Shown one piece after another: positions 1-7,072 of a DNA stretch of 14,309 nt. Location: the NCBI GenBank assembly GCA_016844565.1, contig JAENJB010000032.1, forward strand, positions 1-14,309, given 5' to 3'. The notes beneath the pieces are model-generated. The model ran no database searches, was not told the origin of the DNA, and was given only the letters and a program-made list of their open reading frames with translations. Each line of letters starts with the position of its first letter. Position 1 is the first letter of the stretch. The stretch comes from Dehalococcoidia bacterium. GTDB lineage: Bacteria; Chloroflexota; Dehalococcoidia; JAENJB01. Position numbers and translations under genes: made by a program.

Positions 1-1353
1 TGGAAGGTCCCGTCGCACGGCGAGTTGGGCCTGTGGACCAGCATCCTGAAGCAATATCCCAGGATGTCCAAGCTGTCCAACATCCAGTGCGAGAACTGCC
101 ACGGGCCGAACAACGGGAACACCCTCCATCCCAACAAGACCATCGATGCCGCCCGGATGAACATCTCCTCCGACGTCTGCGGCGCCTGCCACGGCGAGCC
201 GCCACGCCACGGTAAGCTTCAGCAGTGGGAGGAGAGCGGGCACGGCAACTTCGACCTCGCCATCCTCGAAGGCTCGGTGGAGACCCGCGCCGCCTCGGCG
301 GGACACTGCGGCCGCTGCCATACCGGCCAGGGCTTCCTCACCTGGACCAAGCAGGGCGACCCGACCAAGAGGATCCAGGGCGCCAAGGGCGACGCCACTG
401 TCGCGGAGCTCACCGCTATGGGCCTGACCAAGGACAGCATCCAGCCCATAACCTGCACCGCCTGCCACGACCCGCACGCGCAGGGCACGACCTCTGGCGA
501 CCCGACTAACGCCACCGTCCGCATAATGGGAGACACGAAGATGTTGCCCGCTGGCTTCCAGGCTTTGAAGGTCGGCAAGGGCGCCCTGTGTATGACCTGC
601 CACAACTCCAGGAACGCCGCCCGCAGTGACGAGATACCGCCCACCAGCTACTCCGCACCGCACACCGCCGCACAGGCCGACGTCCTGATGGGCGAGAACT
701 CCTTCTTTGTGAGTACAATGAGGTCACCGCACGCTAACCTCCAGGACACCTGCGTCACCTGCCACATGGAAGCGACGCCGCCGCCGGCGGGCTACACGCA
801 GACCTACACCAACCATTCCTTTGCCGCCAGCCCCAAGATCTGCGGCACCTGCCACAGCGCCTCTCTGAACGCCAAGGCTTTCCAGACCGGCACCGAGGAG
901 AAGGTCCACGAGTTGGGCGCAGCGATGAGCGCCTACCTGCTGAAGAAGATACCCGGCGCCCAGATAACCGTGGCTGACTACACGCCTCACCCGTTCGGGG
1001 GCAAGGAATACGACGTGAAGAGCGCCCCGCTGGCGGTGGACAAAACAAACATCGTTTCTGTGGAGCCGACAGAACCCCATGGCCAGATCGGCTTCATCAT
1101 CAAGTTCAGGAACCAGGTCAACTTTACATACAGTCCCCAGGGTGAAGCGCCTCACTCCATGATGCTTTTTGAGGCTGAAGTCCAGCTCGGGGACATCACC
1201 ACTGACGGGAGAACGCCGCTTATCCCGACCAGCGATGTCCTGGTAAAAGCGGGCTGGAACTACTTCCTGATTCACGGTGATGGCAGCGAGGGTATCCATA
1301 ACCCGGCCTTCACCATGGAGGTAATTGAGGCCTCAATCAAGGCCCTGAAGTAG
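1..1353 (+). CDS. Multihaem cytochrome c, 3' part (5' end outside window)
   Basis: The frame is open from base 1 with no convincing start: the first in-frame start codon is a TTG at 25 without a ribosome binding site, so the gene is cut by the window edge. Seven CXXCH haem sites are visible, beginning at 88 (CENCH), 178 (CGACH), 307 (CGRCH), 454 (CTACH), 589 (CMTCH), 751 (CVTCH) and 841 (CGTCH). The CENCHGP site and the CGACH followed by H, QW and SGH resemble the cytochrome c554/multihaem electron-carrier families. The last 160 or so residues carry no haem site and look beta-rich. They end in DGSEGIHNPAF, an ending common in multihaem cytochromes. The protein should be exported and move electrons outside the cytoplasmic membrane; the substrate or partner cannot be told. 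More haems may lie upstream. It is followed by a terminator and is not obviously co-transcribed with the next gene. Confidence 0.9.
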   Translation, partial: WKVPSHGELGLWTSILKQYPRMSKLSNIQCENCHGPNNGNTLHPNKTIDAARMNISSDVCGACHGEPPRHGKLQQWEESGHGNFDLAILEGSVETRAASAGHCGRCHTGQGFLTWTKQGDPTKRIQGAKGDATVAELTAMGLTKDSIQPITCTACHDPHAQGTTSGDPTNATVRIMGDTKMLPAGFQALKVGKGALCMTCHNSRNAARSDEIPPTSYSAPHTAAQADVLMGENSFFVSTMRSPHANLQDTCVTCHMEATPPPAGYTQTYTNHSFAASPKICGTCHSASLNAKAFQTGTEEKVHELGAAMSAYLLKKIPGAQITVADYTPHPFGGKEYDVKSAPLAVDKTNIVSVEPTEPHGQIGFIIKFRNQVNFTYSPQGEAPHSMMLFEAEVQLGDITTDGRTPLIPTSDVLVKAGWNYFLIHGDGSEGIHNPAFTMEVIEASIKALK

Positions 1354-1373
1354 CACGGCGCTTCACTGACCCG

Positions 1374-1416
1374 AAATCCGGGAGTCTCCCCCCAAGAGCC
1401 TCCCGGATTTTCATTT
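1374..1416 (+). terminator. Rho-independent terminator after the multihaem cytochrome
   Basis: A perfect 11-bp inverted repeat (AAATCCGGGAG at 1374-1384 and CTCCCGGATTT at 1400-1410) with a 15-nt loop is followed by a T-rich run (1408-1416, TTTTCATTT with one C and one A). It begins 20 bases after the cytochrome stop codon, so it most likely ends that transcript. Confidence 0.8.
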
Positions 1417-1500
1417 GTGGGGTCTCCTTCGCCCGTCTGCTGGCCTGTCCACTTGGCCGCGCGAAAGGACATTCTCCCACAGAGTGGCAACCCCCGCCTC

Positions 1501-1528
1501 TTGACATCCTTGGGAGAGGCGTTATAGT
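1501..1528 (+). promoter_or_regulatory. Sigma70-type promoter for the deacetylase/solute-binding protein unit
   Basis: A perfect -35 box TTGACA (1501-1506) is separated by 16 bp from TATAGT (1523-1528), which matches five of six bases of the -10 consensus. It lies after the upstream terminator and about 110 bp before the ATG at 1639, leaving a leader of roughly 100 nt. The leader holds only a weak 5-bp hairpin (1601-1613). No operator repeat is evident. Confidence 0.65.
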
Positions 1529-1623
1529 ATCCGCCAGGTAGAGGCCCCGGGTTGTGGAGTTTGCCCTTCCGCGTTCCTCCGGGAATGCCCTCTCTTCAGA
1601 AGCCGCTACGGCTATTCGTGCAT

Positions 1624-1631
1624 GAGGAGGT
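1624..1631 (+). promoter_or_regulatory. Ribosome binding site of the deacetylase gene
   Basis: GAGGAGGT lies 7 bases before the ATG at 1639 and fixes that start over internal alternatives. Confidence 0.8.
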
Positions 1632-1638
1632 GTGACAT

Positions 1639-2550
1639 ATGATAGCCAGGAGATATCCTCCCATCAAGTGGCCGGACAACGCCAGGATCGCTCTCAACCT
1701 CAGCGTGTCCTTCGAGACATGGCCTGACGACCTGGGATGGCCCCACTCAATGCAGAGGGAACACCGCAGGAAATGGCCGGCCAATGCCCCTTTCCAGAGG
1801 GACTTGCACGCCGTATTCGACAAACAGTTCGGCGAGAGGATAGGCATCTACAGGCTCGTCGAGCTGTTTCAAAGAGAGGGAGTGAAGAGCTCTTTCTTCT
1901 GCAACGGGATTACCGTGGAGCGGTTCCCCGAGCTGGTTAAGGAACTGAAGAGGATGGGTCACGAGTTGGCCTCCGAGACCTACATCCACGACTATAGCTT
2001 CGTGAAGACCCCCGAGCAGGACAGGGCGGACATACACAAGTGCGTCGCCGCTTTCCAGAAAGTGCTAGGAGACCGCCCGCTCGGCTACCTGTCACCGGGC
2101 CATATGCCGACGGACCATACGCCGGCAATCATCGCCGAGGAGGGATACAAGTACTGGGTCGACCCCGACCACGAGGAGCTCCCCTACACGCTCAAGGTGA
2201 ACGGCAAGGACCTGGTGGTCATGTACTACACGCTGAATGTGGGCGATTACTCGACCTTCGGGAGCAGCGACATGACCTTCCGGCAGGCCGGCGAGATGTG
2301 GAAGGACTCCTTCGACTGGCTCTACGCTGAAGGGGAGAAGAATCCGACCAGGATGGCCATTACCGTGCACCCGTACCTGATCGGCCGCCCCTACCGGATG
2401 AAAGTGCTGGAGGAGTTCATTCATTATGTCAAGGGATTCCCTGGGGTATGGTTCACCCGCTGCATAGATGTAGCCAACTGGTGGCTGGAGAACTACCGTG
2501 ACAGTCACGTCGAGAAATGGCCGAACTACTGGTACGAGCCGCCGAAATGA
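1639..2550 (+). CDS. Polysaccharide deacetylase-fold hydrolase, PuuE/allantoinase-like
   Basis: This 303-aa cytoplasmic protein has the NodB/polysaccharide deacetylase fold: an N-terminal strand LNLSVSFETWPDD (residues 19-31), GVKSSFFCNG (81-90), GHELASETYIHD (107-118), LSPGH (151-155) and a C-terminal HPYLIGRPYR (244-253) with VWFTRCIDVANWW. The last two are typical of the PuuE (allantoinase analogue) branch rather than of chitin or peptidoglycan deacetylases. No signal peptide is seen. The classical Asp-His-His metal triad is not intact: the first His of the HxxxH motif is Glu113, and the catalytic Asp region reads FETWPDD. PuuE-type enzymes are reported to work without metal, so a C-N hydrolase acting on a small ureide, cyclic amide or amidated compound is more likely than a sugar deacetylase. 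The substrate is unknown. It is the first gene of a two-gene unit; the next gene, a solute-binding lipoprotein, starts 25 bp after the stop. Confidence 0.85.
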   Translation: MIARRYPPIKWPDNARIALNLSVSFETWPDDLGWPHSMQREHRRKWPANAPFQRDLHAVFDKQFGERIGIYRLVELFQREGVKSSFFCNGITVERFPELVKELKRMGHELASETYIHDYSFVKTPEQDRADIHKCVAAFQKVLGDRPLGYLSPGHMPTDHTPAIIAEEGYKYWVDPDHEELPYTLKVNGKDLVVMYYTLNVGDYSTFGSSDMTFRQAGEMWKDSFDWLYAEGEKNPTRMAITVHPYLIGRPYRMKVLEEFIHYVKGFPGVWFTRCIDVANWWLENYRDSHVEKWPNYWYEPPK

Positions 2551-2561
2551 GGACTGGATAC

Positions 2562-2570
2562 AAGGAGGAG
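2562..2570 (+). promoter_or_regulatory. Ribosome binding site deciding the start of the solute-binding protein
   Basis: AAGGAGGAG ends 5 bases before the ATG at 2576. It selects this start over an upstream in-frame start at 2498 that lies inside the deacetylase gene and would put 26 charged residues ahead of the lipoprotein signal. Confidence 0.8.
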
Positions 2571-2575
2571 AGAAG

Positions 2576-3700
2576 ATGAAATTCCCGCACGTGGTATGCA
2601 TATTGGTGTTAGTCACCATGCTGGTGTTGAGCGCCTGCGCCCCGAAGGCTGGTCCGACACCGGCGCCGGTAGCGGAGAAACCGGCCCCAGTTTCACAGGC
2701 GCAGCAGCCGAACTTGACCCGCGAGCAGCAGCTCATTGAGGCGGCAAAGAAAGAGGGAGAGGTAAACCTGTACAGCCAGTCGTGGCCGATGGGGTCAGAC
2801 TTCGACAAGGCTTTCCAGGCCAAGTACCCGTTCCTCAAGTTCAAGGTATGGGATGCGCCCAGGGCCACGGCCATCATCGACAGGCTGGCGGAGGAAGCAA
2901 AGATCGGTCGCTATCCCGCCGACATAGTCAGCTTCGCTGAGACCGATTTCGTCGCTCTGGTGGGAACGGGACTGCTCCAAGAGTTCAACTGGCCCAATCA
3001 GGGATGGACCGGGCAGCCAAACAGCAAGCTCTTCATGAACATCGGCTCCGCGACCTACTATCCCTCATACAACACCGATCTGGTCACTCCCGCCGAATTG
3101 CCGAAGACCTTCGAAGACCTGAAGAACCCGAAGTGGCGGGGCAGGGCGGCCATCTCCACCTCGGGACGCGGAATCCCGCTCTACACCGCCTACATCTTTG
3201 GGAAAGGAAAGGTGGACCACGAGAAGTCCGAGAGCTTCTGGAAAGAGGTGGTGGCCAATACGAGACCCAGGGTGATGAGCGGCTATGAGTTGCCGAACGC
3301 CATGCTGGCAGCCGGGGAGTTCGCAATCCTCCTCATGTCGGCCAGCTCGACGAATACCAAGCTGATGTGGCAGGGGGCTTCAATCGCGCCCGTGGCTCTC
3401 GAGGTGGCTCCAGTGCATGGATACTCTCTGGGCTTGGTCAAGAATGCCGCCCATCCCAGCGCGGCCCAGCTCTTTATTGACTTCATTACCAGCGCCGAGG
3501 GGAACCTGCTCTATGCCGCCAACGCCCAATCCATCATGGCTAGCAACCCCGAGGCCGCCAAGAAGGCCAAGACTAACCTATTCTACAAGCGGTATGGTTT
3601 GAATCTGATGCCGATGCCGGCGGAGATATATACAACAGAGGACACGGAGAGAGCCAGCCGGTTCTGGTCGCTGGACATGCCCCGGGCTGCGGCCAGATAG
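2576..3700 (+). CDS. Extracellular solute-binding lipoprotein (ABC transporter family 1 / Fe3+-type fold)
   Basis: This is a 374-aa lipoprotein. Residues 1-21 form a signal peptide with lipobox LSAC, so Cys21 is the lipidated residue. A Pro/Ala-rich linker follows to about residue 45, then a type II periplasmic-binding-protein domain. It opens with EGEVNLYSQSWP and carries the hinge and lobe motifs YNTDLV, LPKTFEDLKNPKWRGRAAIS and HPSAAQLFIDFITSAEG, which match the iron(III)/thiamine/spermidine-like SBP families (SBP_bac_6/11 style). These proteins capture a ligand outside the membrane and hand it to an ABC permease. No permease or ATPase gene follows; the next gene is convergent. It is therefore an orphan binding protein in this locus. 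The ligand is unknown, but its pairing with the PuuE-like hydrolase suggests both act on the same compound. Confidence 0.88.
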   Translation: MKFPHVVCILVLVTMLVLSACAPKAGPTPAPVAEKPAPVSQAQQPNLTREQQLIEAAKKEGEVNLYSQSWPMGSDFDKAFQAKYPFLKFKVWDAPRATAIIDRLAEEAKIGRYPADIVSFAETDFVALVGTGLLQEFNWPNQGWTGQPNSKLFMNIGSATYYPSYNTDLVTPAELPKTFEDLKNPKWRGRAAISTSGRGIPLYTAYIFGKGKVDHEKSESFWKEVVANTRPRVMSGYELPNAMLAAGEFAILLMSASSTNTKLMWQGASIAPVALEVAPVHGYSLGLVKNAAHPSAAQLFIDFITSAEGNLLYAANAQSIMASNPEAAKKAKTNLFYKRYGLNLMPMPAEIYTTEDTERASRFWSLDMPRAAAR

Positions 3701-3722
3701 TAAGTAGTAGGCTGGGCTAGCC

Positions 3723-4322
3723 CTACCCGCTCAGGATACCCTGGCGGATCATCTTCACCGCGATGGCCGCCAGGAGAAGGCTGGCTATCTTGGCCGTTGC
3801 CGCCACACCTCCCTTGCCCAGAAAGCGCGCAATCCGGTCGGACTGATTGAAGACCAGCCAGGCGAAGGCCAGGTTGAGCATGAAGGCCAGCACCACCAGA
3901 AGGGCGTGATACTGGTCTATCAAGAGGAGCAGGGTGGTGAGCACCGCCGGACCGACCACCAGGGGAGTGCCCAGCGGCACCACGCCCGGCGTCTCTCCTC
4001 CAGAGCCCCCCGGGGTCTCAAAGAGCTTGCCGGTGACCAGGTCCTTGACCGACAGGGCCAGCAGCACCAGCCCCCCGGCCAGCAGGAAATCGGCGACCTG
4101 TATGCCAAGCAGGAGAAGGACAGCTTTGCCCAGGACCACAAACCCCAGACCCAGTCCCAAGCCCGTGAGTATCGCTGAACGGACCATCTGATTGCGCCTC
4201 CGGGGCGGGGCGTCGGCGGTCAGGAAGAGCAAGAAGGGCAGGTTGCCAACGGCATCCATGGCCACAAAGAGAGGAACAAAGGAGAGCACCACTTGCCCGG
4301 CGGCTTGAATCAGCCAGTCCAT
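3723..4322 (-). CDS. MarC-family integral membrane protein
   Basis: This 199-aa hydrophobic protein has about six predicted membrane segments (roughly residues 8-28, 50-72, 76-95, 113-135, 139-158 and 175-195). The family signatures are FVPLFVAMDAVGNLPFLL near the N-terminus and PLGTPLVVGPAVLTT at 116-130, the second of the two matching half-repeats of MarC/UPF0056 proteins. The biochemical role of the family is not settled: despite the name, MarC is not shown to confer multiple antibiotic resistance. A short Gly/Pro-rich loop (residues 103-112) joins the two halves. The start is the ATG at 4322; no good Shine-Dalgarno sequence is visible. It is convergent with the solute-binding protein gene (22 bp apart) and separated from gyrA by a 292-bp hairpin-rich spacer, so it may have its own promoter there, though none is clear. 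Confidence 0.85.
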   Translation of the reverse strand: MDWLIQAAGQVVLSFVPLFVAMDAVGNLPFLLFLTADAPPRRRNQMVRSAILTGLGLGLGFVVLGKAVLLLLGIQVADFLLAGGLVLLALSVKDLVTGKLFETPGGSGGETPGVVPLGTPLVVGPAVLTTLLLLIDQYHALLVVLAFMLNLAFAWLVFNQSDRIARFLGKGGVAATAKIASLLLAAIAVKMIRQGILSG

Positions 4323-4448
4323 TTATCTATTGCCCCGAGAACGGCCCGAACACAGCCACGTCATTGCGAGCCCTTCGCCGAAGGCTCAGAACCTGCCCTG
4401 AGTTCACCGAAGGGATGAACTCCGCGAAGTCCCGACAAACCGGAACCT

Positions 4449-4469
4449 TCTCCCCCCTGGAGGGGGAGA
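4449..4469. repeat. C-tract/G-tract hairpin with pentaloop
   Basis: TCTCCCCC (4449-4456) pairs with GGGGGAGA (4462-4469) around the loop CTGGA. The design, a C/T arm with a 5-nt loop, matches the hairpins at 4524-4546 and 10683-10705. Confidence 0.6.
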
Positions 4470-4523
4470 GTTTGAGAGAGGGGGAAGAACTCGCCGGTGC
4501 CCGGATGGTCACCCTCACCCTCT

Positions 4524-4546
4524 CCCTCTCCCGTCAAGGGAGAGGG
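4524..4546. repeat. Dispersed hairpin repeat, copy 1 (loop GTCAA)
   Basis: CCCTCTCCC and GGGAGAGGG form a perfect 9-bp stem around GTCAA. A second element with the same loop and an equal-length stem, but compensating arm sequence, lies at 10683-10705. Confidence 0.65.
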
Positions 4547-4559
4547 TCTAATCACGGAT

Positions 4560-4596
4560 TAGTTCTTCGCCCCGATTCCATCGGGGCGAAGAACTA
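4560..4596 (-). terminator. Perfect 17-bp hairpin just after gyrA, possible terminator
   Basis: TAGTTCTTCGCCCCGAT (4560-4576) and its exact complement (4580-4596) flank a 3-nt loop, 18 bases after the gyrA stop codon. The stem is long enough to stop transcription or protect the gyrA mRNA 3' end. No T-tract follows on the minus strand, so intrinsic termination is only probable. Confidence 0.5.
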
Positions 4597-4614
4597 CGGG
4601 GTTGCGTGGTAACC

Positions 4615-7056
4615 TCACTCCTTATCCTCCTTGTCGGTGAAGCAACTAATGGAGACCACCGTGTCTCCGGGATCTAGTCTCATTAAGCTCACGCCCCGGG
4701 TCAGGCGGCTCAGGGACCTGATTTCCTGATTCGCCGTGGAAGTCCTGATTACCTGGCCCTGGCTCGAGATAATCATCAGCTCCTTGGAGCCTTCGACCAC
4801 CTCACCGGCGACCACGTCGCCTGTCTCGGGCGTCACCCGGTGGGCCTTCACACCCAGCCCACCGCGGCCCCGCTCGGGGAAACTCTCCACCGGCGTCCGC
4901 TTGCCATAGCCGTTCTCGGTGACCGACAACAGGTGGAATCCGAGAGAGACGACGCACATCGCCACCACCCTGTCCTCCGGCTCAAGGCGCATCCCCCGCA
5001 CCCCACCACTCGTCCTCGAGGCCAACCGCAGGACATCGGTGTTGAATCTGATACCCCTGCCCTTGCGGGATAACATCAGCACCTCATCACCCTCGCCCAC
5101 TAGCCGGACAGCCACCAACTCATCACCGGGCTCGAGGTCCATGGCGATAATCCCGTTGCTCCGGACGGCTGAGAAACCCTTGAGAGCGGTCTTCTTCACT
5201 TCGCCTCTGGCTGTGGCCAGTATGAGGAAAGCCCCCGGCGCGAAGTCCTTCACCACCACCATGGCGGTCACATTCTCTTTCTCGTCGGTGGATATCAGAT
5301 TGCCCACCGGCACGCCCTTGGAGATCCGGGTGGAGTCCTGGGGAATCTCGTAGCACTTCAACAGATAGGCCTTACCCCGGTCGGTGAAGAAAAGGATACG
5401 GTCGTGGCTATCCGCATCGGCGAAGAGACGCACCGCATCCGTCTCACGGGTGGTCATCCCCTTGACCCCCGTTCCGCTCCGGTGCTGCTTGCGGTAGATC
5501 TCTACCGGCACGCGCTTGATGTAGCCGTTGTTACTCAGACTGATCACTACTGTCTGGTGAGGGATAAGGTCCTCATCGCCAAACTCCGCAATCTCCTCAT
5601 CAACTATCTGGGTCCTCCGGCTATCGCCATACTTCACCTTGAGTTCCTTGAGATCCTCTTTAATCTGGAAATCCACCTTCTTGGGGTCCGCCAGGAGGTC
5701 TTCCAGGTAGGATATTCTCTTCAGCAGCTCAGTATATTCGTCGATCAGTTTCTGCCGCTCCATACCGGCCAGCCGACGCAACTGCATGTCTAAGATGGCC
5801 TGGGCCTGAATGGACGACAGGGCGAACTTTCCCATCAAGGCGTTCCGGGCCGCCTCACCACTCTTGGACTGCCGAATGATGGTGATAACCACATCAAGGT
5901 TGTCGAGGGCGACCTTCAGCCCTTCCAGTATATGCGCCCTCTCCCGGGCTTTCTTAAGGTCGAACTCGGAACGGCGCCTGATGACCTGCCTTCGGAAATC
6001 GAGGTAATACTGCAGCAAGCGTTTCAGGTTGAGCACCTGGGGTTGCCCGCCGACCAGGGCCAGCATGTTGATGTGGAAAGCCGACTGCATGGTGGTATGC
6101 TTGAAGAGGTTGTTGAGCACCAGGGCCGGCGGCGTATCCTTCTTCAACTCGAGAACGACACGCATCCCCTGCCGGTCGGACTCATCTCTGAGGTCGCCAA
6201 CGCCCTCTATCTTCTTCTCCTTGGCCAACTCGGCTATCCTTTCCATGAGAGCCGCCTTGTTCGTCTGATAGGGGAGCTCGGTGATTATTATCTGAGACCG
6301 GCCTCCCTTGGTTTCCTCTATGTCCGCCCTGGCGCGGACAACTACTTTGCCCAGGCCGGTCTCATAGGCCTGACGCAGCCCCTGGCGTCCATGAAGTATG
6401 CCAGCCGTCGGAAAGTCAGGAGCGGGCACCAGACGCATGAGCTCCTCTATGGCAGCCTCCGGATTGTCCACCAGATACGCCACGGCATCGCATACCTCTC
6501 CCAGGTTGTGCGGCGGGATATTGGTGGCCATACCTACTGCGATGCCGGAAGAGCCGTTCACCAGCAAGTTGGGCAGGCGGGCCGGCAGGACTGAAGGCTC
6601 CTTCAGGCTGGCATCGAAATTGGGAATGAAGTCCACCGTCTCCTTATCGATGTCTACCAGCATCTCCCCGGCGATAGCGGTGAGGCGCGCCTCCGTGTAA
6701 CGCATGGCCGCCGGGGGGTCGTCATCGATGCTGCCGAAGTTGCCCTGCCCGTCCACCAGCATATATCGCATGGAGAAAGGCTGGGCCAGGCGGACCATGG
6801 CCTCGTAGATCGGCGCATCTCCGTGGGGATGGTACTTACCCATGACCTCGCCCACGATGCGCGCGCTCTTCTTAAATGGACCTGTGGAGCGCAGGTCCAG
6901 CTCATTCATCGAATGCAGGATGCGGCGCTGCACCGGCTTGAGCCCATCCCTGACATCAGGCAAGGCCCGCGAGACGATAACGCTCATCGCGTAGTCGAGA
7001 TAAGAGCTCCTCATCTCGTCTTCGATCTGGATGGGGCGGATAGTTCCTTCTACCAT
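4615..7056 (-). CDS. gyrA: DNA gyrase subunit A
   Basis: At 813 aa this is full length for GyrA. With GyrB it makes the ATP-dependent type II topoisomerase that introduces negative supercoils. The breakage-reunion domain spans about residues 1-490: DYAMSVIVSRALPDVRDGLKP at the start, HPHGDAPIYE (76-85), and catalytic Tyr120 in AAMRYTEAR. The six-blade C-terminal DNA-wrapping beta-pinwheel begins near 498. At the usual quinolone positions (Ser83 and Asp87 in E. coli) it has Ala81 and Glu85. The GyrA box, normally QRRGGKG-like, reads QHRSGTG at 524-530, a degenerate form. A ParC-type topoisomerase IV subunit is the alternative, but the six recognisable blades and the overall similarity favour GyrA. 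The ATG at 7056 lies 16 bp after the TPR gene stop, with GGAG upstream, so the two are probably co-transcribed. No gyrB is in the window. Confidence 0.95.
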   Translation of the reverse strand: MVEGTIRPIQIEDEMRSSYLDYAMSVIVSRALPDVRDGLKPVQRRILHSMNELDLRSTGPFKKSARIVGEVMGKYHPHGDAPIYEAMVRLAQPFSMRYMLVDGQGNFGSIDDDPPAAMRYTEARLTAIAGEMLVDIDKETVDFIPNFDASLKEPSVLPARLPNLLVNGSSGIAVGMATNIPPHNLGEVCDAVAYLVDNPEAAIEELMRLVPAPDFPTAGILHGRQGLRQAYETGLGKVVVRARADIEETKGGRSQIIITELPYQTNKAALMERIAELAKEKKIEGVGDLRDESDRQGMRVVLELKKDTPPALVLNNLFKHTTMQSAFHINMLALVGGQPQVLNLKRLLQYYLDFRRQVIRRRSEFDLKKARERAHILEGLKVALDNLDVVITIIRQSKSGEAARNALMGKFALSSIQAQAILDMQLRRLAGMERQKLIDEYTELLKRISYLEDLLADPKKVDFQIKEDLKELKVKYGDSRRTQIVDEEIAEFGDEDLIPHQTVVISLSNNGYIKRVPVEIYRKQHRSGTGVKGMTTRETDAVRLFADADSHDRILFFTDRGKAYLLKCYEIPQDSTRISKGVPVGNLISTDEKENVTAMVVVKDFAPGAFLILATARGEVKKTALKGFSAVRSNGIIAMDLEPGDELVAVRLVGEGDEVLMLSRKGRGIRFNTDVLRLASRTSGGVRGMRLEPEDRVVAMCVVSLGFHLLSVTENGYGKRTPVESFPERGRGGLGVKAHRVTPETGDVVAGEVVEGSKELMIISSQGQVIRTSTANQEIRSLSRLTRGVSLMRLDPGDTVVSISCFTDKEDKE

Positions 7057-7072
7057 TGCTTTTCCATCTCCT

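Larger units (their letters stand above)
4323..4614. repeat. Hairpin-rich intergenic spacer between gyrA and the MarC gene
   Basis: This 292-bp stretch contains no credible gene. It is a mosaic of short inverted repeats: a 5-bp CCTTC/GAAGG hairpin (4372-4384); GAGTTCA/TGAACTC (4400-4406 and 4416-4422); a C-tract hairpin with an 8-bp stem (4449-4469); CCCTCTCCC/GGGAGAGGG with loop GTCAA (4524-4546); and a perfect 17-bp hairpin (4560-4596). The C/T-rich hairpin at 4524 shares its loop and design with one at 10683-10705, so it probably belongs to a dispersed intergenic repeat family. No transposase is nearby. Confidence 0.7.

Noticed and set aside
2498..2575. Longer start for the solute-binding protein
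   Set aside because: It would lie inside the deacetylase gene, lacks a ribosome binding site, and would put 26 charged residues before a normal lipoprotein signal; the ATG at 2576 has AAGGAGGAG just upstream.
3714..3723. GGGCTAGCCC palindrome between the convergent SBP and MarC genes
   Set aside because: It is only 10 bp with no loop or T-tract on either strand, so it is not supported as a bidirectional terminator.
4323..4614. Insertion sequence or MITE between gyrA and the MarC gene
   Set aside because: No transposase, no bounding terminal inverted repeats and no target-site duplication are visible; only small hairpins.
5932..6594. Long plus-strand open frame opposite gyrA
   Set aside because: It is antisense to a strongly conserved region of gyrA, has no ribosome binding site and gives no recognisable protein; it reflects codon bias of the real gene.
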